From an uncultured Flavobacteriales bacterium (GTDB lineage: Bacteria > Bacteroidota > Bacteroidia > Flavobacteriales > Crocinitomicaceae), in the NCBI GenBank assembly GCA_946886545.1, contig CAMPIU010000232.1:1-5396 (forward strand): 5,396 bases of DNA. Reading direction: 5' to 3'. How positions within the stretch are numbered: the stretch's first letter is position 1; every line of letters begins with the position of its first letter. A program made the position numbers and the translations under genes. A model generated the notes under the pieces. The model made no database searches and was not told where the DNA came from. It saw only the letters and a list, made by a program, of their open reading frames with translations. This document shows, in pieces, positions 1 to 5,396 of this stretch.

Positions 1-1257
1 ATTCAGGGCCCGGATAAATTCATTGGATATAATGGCATTTCCTCTTGGATTAAGGTGAATTCCATCCAGTGAGTATGCGCCACCGGATACAAATTTCGCA
101 CTTAAAGTAACTCCGTTATACACCATTCCGCTTTGCAATTTATTTACCAACTCGTTGGGTTTGGCAAGTGCTAAATTATATGTCGCTGCAATCGTGGTAA
201 TGACTGCATTGTATTCAGCAATTTGAGCTCTGATAACTGCCAGCTCATCCAGTGTTAAAACAAATTCATTTCTAAAAGGAAAGACAGAACCCATTGAGTT
301 GCACTTAACAGAATCCAAAGGTGTACTAAGCAATACCAACTCACCTGCAACCATGTGTCTTACGCCAAACGCTCCGGCCAAGGGATCCTGGATCATAAAA
401 CCATTAGGTCCTTCCTGAAATGAAATCCCAATCGGATTATAAATTGCATTCAGTGATGCAGCCTTATCAGGGGTCAAATTCAAGCCGTTGTATGGTATGG
501 TAGTAAAATAAGGCATTTCGGTAATATCCGGGATCAGGGAAACAACTCCTTTGGCACCATTCACGGTTAATGACTGAACGATTTGTTCGTATGCCATACT
601 GAAGCTCGCGGTGTTCGTCATCGTACCATTTTTAGCCCCGCTTTGCACATAAGGAAGCATATCTTCAATTCCCAAAAAGAGGGCAAAACAAGTAGGATCG
701 GATGCTGTTGCATCTGCCAAAACACTTGCGCTGGTTGAAGAACTCATTCTCCCGTAAAACGGATTTGCCATTCCATAAGAAGGAATATTTACTGCTGTTA
801 CCGTCATTCCGGGGATCCCGAAGTTGCCAAATGGCTGACTTGCATTGTAAACATTGGATCCGAGTGCAGCAACATCGCCGCTGGAAGCCAGTCGAACCGG
901 TGAAAGGGATGTGACACCCAGGCAGTCGGTTTTATATCCTAATTCAAAGCGAGACTGACCCTGACCGCTCACGCCAACAGAATTTTCTGGCATATCAGCT
1001 TGGTAAAACGCTCCGGAACCTACTTTTTGCAATTGAGTGCTCAACAAATTTGCAATGGAATATTGCTGCCCCTCATAATACAATGCATCATCCATGTAAC
1101 CTGCAGTATGAGACCCACCGATCATTACAAAACGGCTTGAATTCAATTCGCCGGCTGAGGTTTCCGGTTTTTCATATTTCGGTTTGCATGAACTCACAGT
1201 AAGAGTTCCCATTCCGATAAGCACCGGAATCAATATGCTGCTTAAAACTTGTTTCAT
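1..1257 (-). CDS. SGNH/GDSL-like hydrolase lipoprotein (C-terminus cut by window edge)
   Basis: Seen: an open frame of 419 codons from the ATG at 1257 to the left edge with no stop. Residues 1-23 form a lipoprotein signal peptide (K2, hydrophobic core, lipobox V21-S22-S23-C24), so the protein should be lipid-anchored after the inner membrane. No acidic run follows Cys24, so a surface-export signal is not evident. SGNH blocks can be placed: block I G47-G48-S49-H-T-A-G (Ser49 the likely nucleophile), block II as FGIPG around 146-150, block III as G196-I-E198-D, and block V as D398-G-I-H401, completing a Ser-Asp-His triad. Known: the family hydrolyses esters of lipids, acyl chains or sugars. Odd: block I normally reads GDS and block III GxND; here Gly and Glu replace Asp and the oxyanion Asn. 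It starts 4 bp after the FadL-family gene stop, so it is probably cotranscribed and may supply the channel with released acyl chains (inference). Family assignment is firm; substrate unknown. Few C-terminal residues should be missing, since block V lies near the end of such proteins. Confidence 0.85.
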   Translation of the reverse strand, partial: MKQVLSSILIPVLIGMGTLTVSSCKPKYEKPETSAGELNSSRFVMIGGSHTAGYMDDALYYEGQQYSIANLLSTQLQKVGSGAFYQADMPENSVGVSGQGQSRFELGYKTDCLGVTSLSPVRLASSGDVAALGSNVYNASQPFGNFGIPGMTVTAVNIPSYGMANPFYGRMSSSTSASVLADATASDPTCFALFLGIEDMLPYVQSGAKNGTMTNTASFSMAYEQIVQSLTVNGAKGVVSLIPDITEMPYFTTIPYNGLNLTPDKAASLNAIYNPIGISFQEGPNGFMIQDPLAGAFGVRHMVAGELVLLSTPLDSVKCNSMGSVFPFRNEFVLTLDELAVIRAQIAEYNAVITTIAATYNLALAKPNELVNKLQSGMVYNGVTLSAKFVSGGAYSLDGIHLNPRGNAIISNEFIRALN

Positions 1258-1261
1258 TTTC

Positions 1262-2485
1262 TTACCATTTATAACTTAAACCAATACCCGGAGAAATTGC
1301 AATTGTAGTGAAGGTGCCTTGCAGATTCGTTTCAAAATTTCTGTCGGTCCGTTTGATGTATGTATAATAAAAAGACAGATCGGCATTGAAATGCTCATTG
1401 AATTTAAACCCTAAACCTGCTGTACCGTAGATGCGGTTACCATCCGGAGATTCAGGAGTAACGTAACCGGATTGTACCGGTGAAAATCCAAAACCTCCTC
1501 CTAATCGAACAGCGATCATTTCAGTTGCCTGGAAATTAGCACCTCCTCTGAATGCAATAATGTCTTTGTATTTTCTTGCTGATTTTGTGTCGGTCAAACT
1601 GGTAGTATTGGATTCATAATCGAAAGCCAGTGTATCATAGGCTTTCCAACCTACATAATTGATATCCAGAACAAACTGCCATTTTTTTCCTGAGTCGTAA
1701 GATCCTCCAAGGGTGAGAACGCTTGGTAATGGTAATGATGAAGTGAAGGGTCCGTCCGGAAAGTTTGCGTTTAATGATTCCGGAACAGTAAACTTGGCAT
1801 CCCCTTCTTTTACTTTCATCGAAACTTTGGAGCGGTAGGTTAAGCCCAGGGAAAAATGTTCGTTGATTTTTGCATTTAATCCTAAATTATAGCCGAATCC
1901 AAGTGCTTTACCTGTTAATTCAGCATGACCGTAAGTTCCGTCTGCAAACTGTACCGGAATATCTTTCTGTAAATCAACTGCCCCGGTCGAAATAATAAAA
2001 CCCGCACCAAAACCGAAATGTTCGTTGATCTTATAGGATACAGTTGGCTGGAAATAAATGGATTTTAACGACAACTTGGTCAGGGCAAACCTGCCGATCC
2101 ATGCATCTTCGTATTGAATGGTACTTCCGAAAGGAGTGTACACCGCCAATCCGACTTTTAATGACTCCATTTTTTTGAAACCGAAAAGGGCATACGCTGA
2201 AAAAGGTGTTCCCATTGGGGATTTTGTGCGATAACCTTCTCCTGAACCCGAATCAACAAACAAAGTGTTTGCAAAAATGGGAGAAAAACCCGCATTGATC
2301 TCGTTCTTCTTTACAAATGCAACTCCACCTGGATTGTAAAATAAAGCGGAAGCATCTTCGGAAAGTGCAGTTCCTGCAAGTCCCATCCCTTGTTGTTTCT
2401 GTCCTTGAAAATTCACCTGGAATCCCTGTGAATGAATGGTCAGTGCAGCCGAAAAGCTGAAGAAAAGTAGTATTAATTTTTGCAT
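1262..2485 (-). CDS. OmpP1/FadL-family outer-membrane transporter
   Basis: A 407-residue outer-membrane beta-barrel of the OmpP1/FadL/TodX family, which carries long-chain fatty acids or other hydrophobic compounds into the periplasm. Seen: a signal peptide at residues 1-19 or 20 (MQK, then a hydrophobic core, IHSQ); an N-terminal hatch-like region with the family signature GMGLAGTALSEDA at 33-45 followed by N51-P52-G53 (NPAG/NPGG is the usual form); alternating beta strands with repeated 'INEHF' turns; and a C-terminal strand ending in Trp (GLSYKW), a typical barrel insertion signal. Start choice: the frame extends to a TTG at 2527, but those 14 extra residues would precede a complete signal peptide, so the ATG at 2485 is preferred. 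There is no Shine-Dalgarno site just upstream, which is usual in Bacteroidota. It is the first gene of a two-gene operon with the SGNH lipoprotein, 4 bp apart. The substrate cannot be read from the sequence; alkanes, aromatics or fatty acids are all possible. No residue suggests a broken gene. Confidence 0.9.
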   Translation of the reverse strand: MQKLILLFFSFSAALTIHSQGFQVNFQGQKQQGMGLAGTALSEDASALFYNPGGVAFVKKNEINAGFSPIFANTLFVDSGSGEGYRTKSPMGTPFSAYALFGFKKMESLKVGLAVYTPFGSTIQYEDAWIGRFALTKLSLKSIYFQPTVSYKINEHFGFGAGFIISTGAVDLQKDIPVQFADGTYGHAELTGKALGFGYNLGLNAKINEHFSLGLTYRSKVSMKVKEGDAKFTVPESLNANFPDGPFTSSLPLPSVLTLGGSYDSGKKWQFVLDINYVGWKAYDTLAFDYESNTTSLTDTKSARKYKDIIAFRGGANFQATEMIAVRLGGGFGFSPVQSGYVTPESPDGNRIYGTAGLGFKFNEHFNADLSFYYTYIKRTDRNFETNLQGTFTTIAISPGIGLSYKW

Positions 2486-2547
2486 AGTTAATAACCAGAA
2501 AAATGCGTTAATGGGAGTAAGATACAAAAAAATCTATGAGCGCACAA

Positions 2548-2580
2548 CAAATTTAACAATTTCACCTCCTCTACAACAAA
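2548..2580 (-). promoter_or_regulatory. Predicted Bacteroidota-type promoter of the FadL/SGNH operon
   Basis: On the minus strand, TTTG at 2580-2577 (the -33 box) is followed after 21 bases by TAAATTTG at 2555-2548, an exact match to the Bacteroidota -7 consensus TAnnTTTG. A second TTG at 2576-2574 gives an 18-base spacer. Transcription would begin around 2540, leaving a leader of roughly 55 bases before the ATG at 2485. Both boxes lie in copies of the same 10-mer (AATTTGTTGT on the minus strand; plus-strand 2544-2553 and 2573-2582). Based on consensus only; no expression evidence. Confidence 0.5.
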
Positions 2581-2600
2581 TTCGTCAAATCAGAATTTAC

Positions 2601-2610
2601 TGTTCGAACA
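2601..2610. promoter_or_regulatory. Perfect palindrome TGTTCGAACA, candidate operator
   Basis: The ten bases read the same on both strands and sit in the intergenic region between divergent genes. They lie about 20 bases upstream of the -33 box of the FadL operon and just upstream of the weak TATATTGC (2618-2625) that could serve the small plus-strand gene. A dimeric repressor or activator could bind here and control both directions. The symmetry does not extend past 10 bp, so chance remains possible and no specific regulator is proposed. Confidence 0.3.
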
Positions 2611-2643
2611 AAATTCATATATTGCATTACTAATGAAGCGATT

Positions 2644-2979
2644 ATGACCGGATTGTATTTACTATTTGTCGGAACACTATTCAGTTTGAATTCCGGTACA
2701 CCCAATAAAGGTGTAGAACCGAAAGGGAATTTTGGTGGTGACGGAAAAAATGCACCCAGCTTGCAGCTGAATGAAAATCACACCTTTATTTATACAGATC
2801 TGACAAGGCCCTCCAAACCAATTGTTGCAGAAGGAACATGGTCGGTGGAAGCGGATGAGCTGATTTTAAAGTCTGATTCAAAAGCTAAGTTGAATAACCG
2901 TTACACCATTATACGTGATGGGAAATGTATTAAAACTAGGAAGCATTTTGCCTTCTATACGCTTTGTAATTGCAACTAA
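2644..2979 (+). CDS. Small secreted protein of unknown function
   Basis: A 111-residue protein I do not recognise. Seen: a hydrophobic N-terminus (LYLLFVGTLFSL at 4-15) suggesting a signal peptide or membrane anchor, though its n-region has no Lys or Arg; a Gly/Asn/Lys-rich linker at about 18-38; then a short beta-rich part with LQLNENHTFIY (41-51), GTWSVEADELILKS (about 64-77) and a Cys-containing tail (GKC, then TLCNCN at the end). The pattern of a strand with aromatic residues, then 'G-x-W', then 'L-I-L' resembles small lipocalin- or NlpE-like beta domains of Bacteroidota; that is a loose resemblance, not an assignment. The start ATG at 2644 has a weak GAAG 5 bases upstream. An earlier ATG at 2633 encodes MKRL then stops, overlapping this start (see findings). 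A weak promoter-like TATATTGC lies at 2618-2625. The gene is divergent from the FadL operon and 160 bp from the next gene, so it is probably its own transcript. Confidence 0.6.
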   Translation: MTGLYLLFVGTLFSLNSGTPNKGVEPKGNFGGDGKNAPSLQLNENHTFIYTDLTRPSKPIVAEGTWSVEADELILKSDSKAKLNNRYTIIRDGKCIKTRKHFAFYTLCNCN

Positions 2980-2980
2980 A

Positions 2981-3043
2981 TTTCCGCAAATAATCACATT
3001 ACTAAAATAAGATTCACAAATAATGTGAGGAGTCTTCCGGAAA
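2981..3043. repeat. Nested inverted repeats between the small secreted gene and HMG-CoA reductase gene
   Basis: An inner perfect 8-bp inverted repeat, TCACATTA (2994-3001) with TAATGTGA (3021-3028), encloses a 19-base loop. An outer 6-bp pair, TTTCCG (2981-2986) with CGGAAA (3038-3043), surrounds it. The right outer arm also belongs to the self-palindrome TTCCGGAA (3035-3042). The octamer CAAATAAT occurs as a direct repeat at 2987-2994 and 3017-3024. There is no T-tract after the stem, so it is not a standard intrinsic terminator. It could be a 3'-end stabilising structure for the upstream mRNA or a binding site for the downstream operon. Confidence 0.35.
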
Positions 3044-3139
3044 ATGTTTCAAAGAAAAGTTAAAAGTTGTTTTGTCAGGCAATTAACATGGATAAATGGA
3101 TTACTATTGCTTTACGAAACTTAAAAAACCCACAACTTT
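3044..3139 (+). promoter_or_regulatory. Upstream region of the lipid operon; weak promoter candidate only
   Basis: This 96-bp AT-rich stretch must carry the operon promoter if the three genes are not read through from upstream. The best -7-like match is TACTATTG at 3102-3109 (one mismatch to TAnnTTTG). The nearest TTTG (3071-3074) lies 27 bases upstream, longer than the usual 17-23, so support is weak. No Shine-Dalgarno site precedes the ATG at 3140; the bases before it are A-rich, as is normal in Bacteroidota. Confidence 0.25.
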
Positions 3140-4417
3140 ATGGCTTCATCAAGTCAAAAATCATCTAAAGCATTGCATATTCTGCAAGCCGTTCAAACCG
3201 TAGATAATATCGTAAAATCTATCGCCGACAAAACAATTGTTGATGTTAAAGACGATCGTTTACCGATAGAATTAAAAGTGAGTGAAGAGAGCACAGCACT
3301 TCGCAGAGTATTTCTGGAAGAACAAACAGGTTTCGGACTTCCGGTGCTTACCGGGAAAGAACCATTTTCTGATTTGAATAAACTTGAGGGAAATATTGAG
3401 AATTACATCGGAATGTCACAAATCCCGACGGGTGTAATCGGACCGCTTCGTGTAATCGGTTCAGCAGCAAAAGGAGATTTTTTCGTACCGCTTGCAACTT
3501 CTGAAGGTGCGTTGGTAGCTTCTTATCATCGCGGTGCGAAAGCATGTTTGCTTGCCGGAGGTGCAACTTCTGTTTGCTTGGTTGAAGGTGTTCAACGTAG
3601 TCCCTTGTTTAAATTCCACAATCTGGGAGAGCTGGGACAATTCGTTGTCTGGATCCTCGCGCAAATGGATAAATTCCGGGAAATAACCGAACAGAGCAGT
3701 CGTTTTGCGAAATTGGAAGATATGCGCACCAATATTGAGGGAAACCATTTGATCTTAACATTTGAATTTCATACCGGAGATGCTTCAGGTCAAAACATGG
3801 TGACAATTTGTACTGATCAAATTTGCAGATATATTATTGAAAACACACCGGTTCAACCTGAAATGTGGTTCATTGAAGGAAATTATTCCGGAGATAAAAA
3901 GGCAACTTCTCAGTCGTTTATGTCTGTTCGTGGAAAGAAAGTAACTACCGAGATTTTTCTTCCGGCAGAGATTATTCAGGGGGTTTTGAAAACTACAGCG
4001 CGTGCAATGGCCGAATACTGGCGTTCATCTACCGTTGGAATTATTCAAAGCGGGGCAATCGGTGCGCAGGGTCACTACGCCAATGGTTTAACAGCATTAT
4101 TTATTGCAACCGGACAAGATGCGGCATGTGTTGCTGAAGCAGCCACGGGAATTACCAGAATGGAAGAAAAGGAAAACGGGGCACTGTATTGCAGTGTTAC
4201 ACTTCCAAACCTGATTGTAGGAACTGTTGGCGGAGGAACAGGTTTACCCACTCAGCGCGAATGCTTGGAATTAATGGGATGTGCGGGAGCAGGAAATGCA
4301 AGAAAGTTTGCTGAAATTTGCGGAGCTCTGGTCTTGGCCGGCGAACTTTCCATTGCAGCGGCTTTATCGGCAGGTCATTTTGCCAGCGCTCACCAGAATC
4401 TAGGACGTAAAAAGTAG
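3140..4417 (+). CDS. Hydroxymethylglutaryl-CoA reductase, class I-like
   Basis: Reduces HMG-CoA to mevalonate with two NAD(P)H, the committed step of the mevalonate route to isoprenoids; cytosolic, no membrane anchor. Seen in the 425 residues: E87-N-Y-I-G and IPTGVIGPL (95-103), the class I form of the substrate-binding segment; T120-S-E122-G with the catalytic Glu; the cofactor loop D214-A-S-G-Q-N-M220; G248-N-Y-S-G-D252-K253-K with the catalytic Lys; GQD327AA with the catalytic Asp; the Gly-rich GTVGGGTGLP (361-370); and S410-A-G-H413 with the catalytic His. All four catalytic residues are therefore present. The length matches the catalytic part of class I enzymes plus about 65 N-terminal residues. 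Class II enzymes differ at the GVIGPL segment, so a degradative type is unlikely. Deviations from the eukaryotic or archaeal form: DASGQNM for DAMGMNM and SGDKK for CTDKK. An in-frame stop at 3122-3124 limits the start to the ATG at 3140. It heads a run with the next two genes, 3 bp before the second. The family is certain; class I and NADPH preference are inferred. Confidence 0.95.
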   Translation: MASSSQKSSKALHILQAVQTVDNIVKSIADKTIVDVKDDRLPIELKVSEESTALRRVFLEEQTGFGLPVLTGKEPFSDLNKLEGNIENYIGMSQIPTGVIGPLRVIGSAAKGDFFVPLATSEGALVASYHRGAKACLLAGGATSVCLVEGVQRSPLFKFHNLGELGQFVVWILAQMDKFREITEQSSRFAKLEDMRTNIEGNHLILTFEFHTGDASGQNMVTICTDQICRYIIENTPVQPEMWFIEGNYSGDKKATSQSFMSVRGKKVTTEIFLPAEIIQGVLKTTARAMAEYWRSSTVGIIQSGAIGAQGHYANGLTALFIATGQDAACVAEAATGITRMEEKENGALYCSVTLPNLIVGTVGGGTGLPTQRECLELMGCAGAGNARKFAEICGALVLAGELSIAAALSAGHFASAHQNLGRKK

Positions 4418-4420
4418 GAT

Positions 4421-5005
4421 ATGGGCCGGGAAAAGAGTCTGTGGAACATTCCGAATGTTCTATCGGGTTACCGCATTTTGGTGTTTCCGGTGATTTTCTA
4501 TGCGCTGTTTACAAACAACGCCAGATTATTCATCATGCTGCTTTCGGTGAACTTGATTACCGATATTTTGGACGGATTCATCGCACGAAGATTCAATATG
4601 CAGACGGAGTTTGGAGCACGCCTGGACAGTATTGCCGATATCGGGACCTATATCTGTGCTTTTACCGGCATGTTCTATTTCCACTTCGGTTTTATTCAGG
4701 AACACGCTTTCGAATTTAGCCTGATGATGGCCTTGTACATTATTCCGCAAGTAATTTCCCTGATTAAGTTCAGAAGAAGTCCGAGTTTGCATTTGTATAG
4801 CAATAAGATTACCGGCTATATCCAGGGCATCTTCATTTTCACCTTTTTCAACTTTGGGAATTATCCGCCGTATTTCTATTTTATGATCGTTTTCAGTTCA
4901 TTGGCTTATCTGGAAGAACTCGTTTGCGTGCTTTACCTGGATGAATTACGGTCGAATGTAAAAACGCTTGTACATGTACTAAAATCGTCGAACAATGCTG
5001 GTTAG
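4421..5005 (+). CDS. CDP-alcohol phosphatidyltransferase family protein
   Basis: An integral membrane enzyme that moves a phosphatidyl-type group from a CDP-activated lipid to an alcohol, releasing CMP. Seen in 194 residues: the complete family motif D48-x2-D51-G52-x2-A55-R56-x8-G65-x3-D69-x3-D73, whose Asp residues bind two metal ions and provide catalysis. An N-terminal NIPNVLSGYRI resembles that of phosphatidylglycerophosphate and phosphatidylinositol synthases. Hydrophobic segments lie at about 13-31, 35-48, 74-94, 98-115, 130-147 and 148-165, the expected six-helix layout. The length is normal. The acceptor alcohol (glycerol-3-phosphate, serine, inositol phosphate or another) cannot be told from the motif. 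It starts 3 bp after the HMG-CoA reductase stop and its end overlaps the CTP transferase gene by 11 bp, so translation of the three is probably coupled. The partner downstream would make its CDP-lipid substrate. Confidence 0.9.
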   Translation: MGREKSLWNIPNVLSGYRILVFPVIFYALFTNNARLFIMLLSVNLITDILDGFIARRFNMQTEFGARLDSIADIGTYICAFTGMFYFHFGFIQEHAFEFSLMMALYIIPQVISLIKFRRSPSLHLYSNKITGYIQGIFIFTFFNFGNYPPYFYFMIVFSSLAYLEELVCVLYLDELRSNVKTLVHVLKSSNNAG

Positions 5006-5396
5006 TGTCTACTTGTTGGTCATTATCTATTTTGTAATCGGAGCAGCAGCCATTGCACTAATCAATAAACGCGGAAAAACAAGTACGGAAAAACGCAACA
5101 GATGGATTAAATACCTTGTATACTTTGGCATCGTTAATACGGTTATCGTGGGTATCTATTTTGACTTTTTCTTTTGGCTTGCGCTCCTCATTTCCCTGAT
5201 CGCGTTTTTTGAGCTGATCTTGTTATTACCAAGAACAGGTCTACAGAATCGGGTTGTTGCGATTCTTTCGTTTTTGATTCTGATTTCCGTTTTTCAATCG
5301 GCAACGTGGTTTTTAGATCCTCGAAAAATCTTATATGTGTACTTATTAGTTTTTTGTTTTGACGGATTCGCTCAAATCATTGGGCAACTGATCGGA
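4995..5396 (+). CDS. CdsA-like phosphatidate cytidylyltransferase (C-terminus cut by window edge)
   Basis: Seen: 134 codons from the ATG at 4995 with no stop before the right edge. The protein is strongly hydrophobic, with membrane segments at about 3-22, 39-56, 58-78, 87-104 and 112-133 and a basic loop (KRGKTSTEKRNRW, 25-37) after the first. At 121-134 it reads CFD123GFAQIIGQLIG. The order 'acidic residue, small or aromatic residues, G-x-x-x-G' after a helix matches the CTP_transf_1 (CdsA) region that precedes the SP(N/G)KT and C-terminal signature, both beyond the window. Known: CdsA converts phosphatidate and CTP to CDP-diacylglycerol and PPi. The job fits the preceding gene, which needs a CDP-activated lipid. 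The alternative is another CTP transferase such as an isoprenoid-lipid or dolichol-kinase-like member. The start overlaps the previous stop by 11 bp (ATGCTGGTTAG) and has no Shine-Dalgarno site, which suggests translational coupling. Confidence is limited by the missing C-terminal half. Confidence 0.6.
   Translation, partial: MLVSVYLLVIIYFVIGAAAIALINKRGKTSTEKRNRWIKYLVYFGIVNTVIVGIYFDFFFWLALLISLIAFFELILLLPRTGLQNRVVAILSFLILISVFQSATWFLDPRKILYVYLLVFCFDGFAQIIGQLIG

Noticed and set aside
702..914. Plus-strand 70-codon frame inside the SGNH gene
   Set aside because: It is antisense to a gene with clear family motifs and a lipobox; its composition is that of a reading-frame shadow.
2486..2527. TTG start 14 codons upstream for the FadL-family protein
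   Set aside because: The extra residues would precede an intact signal peptide starting at the ATG at 2485, and no Shine-Dalgarno site supports the TTG.
2994..3028. Intrinsic terminator of the small secreted gene
   Set aside because: The 8-bp stem is AT-rich, has a 19-base loop, and is not followed by a run of T.
3088..3168. Small frame MDKWITIALRNL... (26 residues) overlapping the HMG-CoA reductase start
   Set aside because: It runs out of frame into a well-supported gene, has no recognisable motif, and short frames of this size are expected by chance in AT-rich DNA.
3348..3806. Minus-strand frames inside the HMG-CoA reductase gene
   Set aside because: The plus-strand protein explains the whole region with all catalytic motifs; the opposite frames show no family features.
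1..5396. Mobile element, defence system, CRISPR array or structured RNA gene
   Set aside because: No transposase, integrase, nuclease, toxin or repeat array is encoded, and the coding density is accounted for by lipid-related and secreted proteins.

Overview
The window looks like ordinary chromosome from a member of the Bacteroidota, most likely a Flavobacteriia-type organism. The grounds are moderately AT-rich DNA, start codons without Shine-Dalgarno sites, a good TTTG...TAnnTTTG promoter, a FadL-type porin paired with an SGNH lipoprotein, and mevalonate-pathway rather than MEP-pathway content. The genus cannot be fixed from sequence alone.

Layout. Positions 1-2485 hold a minus-strand operon of two genes: an OmpP1/FadL-family outer-membrane channel (1262-2485), then, 4 bp downstream, an SGNH/GDSL-like lipoprotein that runs off the left edge (1-1257). 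A 158-bp divergent region (2486-2643) carries the promoter for that operon, a perfect 10-bp palindrome, and a near-perfect Shine-Dalgarno string in an unexpected place. To the right, on the plus strand, is a small secreted protein of unknown function (2644-2979). After a 160-bp intergenic region with nested inverted repeats comes a tight three-gene run: class I-like HMG-CoA reductase (3140-4417), a CDP-alcohol phosphatidyltransferase (4421-5005) and a CdsA-like CTP transferase cut off by the right edge (4995-5396). No RNA gene, CRISPR array, insertion sequence or integrase is visible, and no gene-free stretch exceeds 300 bp.

Function. The minus operon fits handling of external lipids: a periplasm-facing or surface lipoprotein hydrolase releases an acyl chain and a FadL-type channel carries hydrophobic molecules across the outer membrane. 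The plus operon joins the committed step of isoprenoid synthesis to the two reactions that activate a lipid phosphate with CTP and swap CMP for a polar head group. That pairing is the most interesting thing here. It may be simple co-regulation of membrane synthesis, or it may serve an isoprenoid-linked lipid; the window does not decide. The SGNH protein is also unusual, because two of its four family signature blocks lack their usual residues while the Ser-Asp-His triad is kept.
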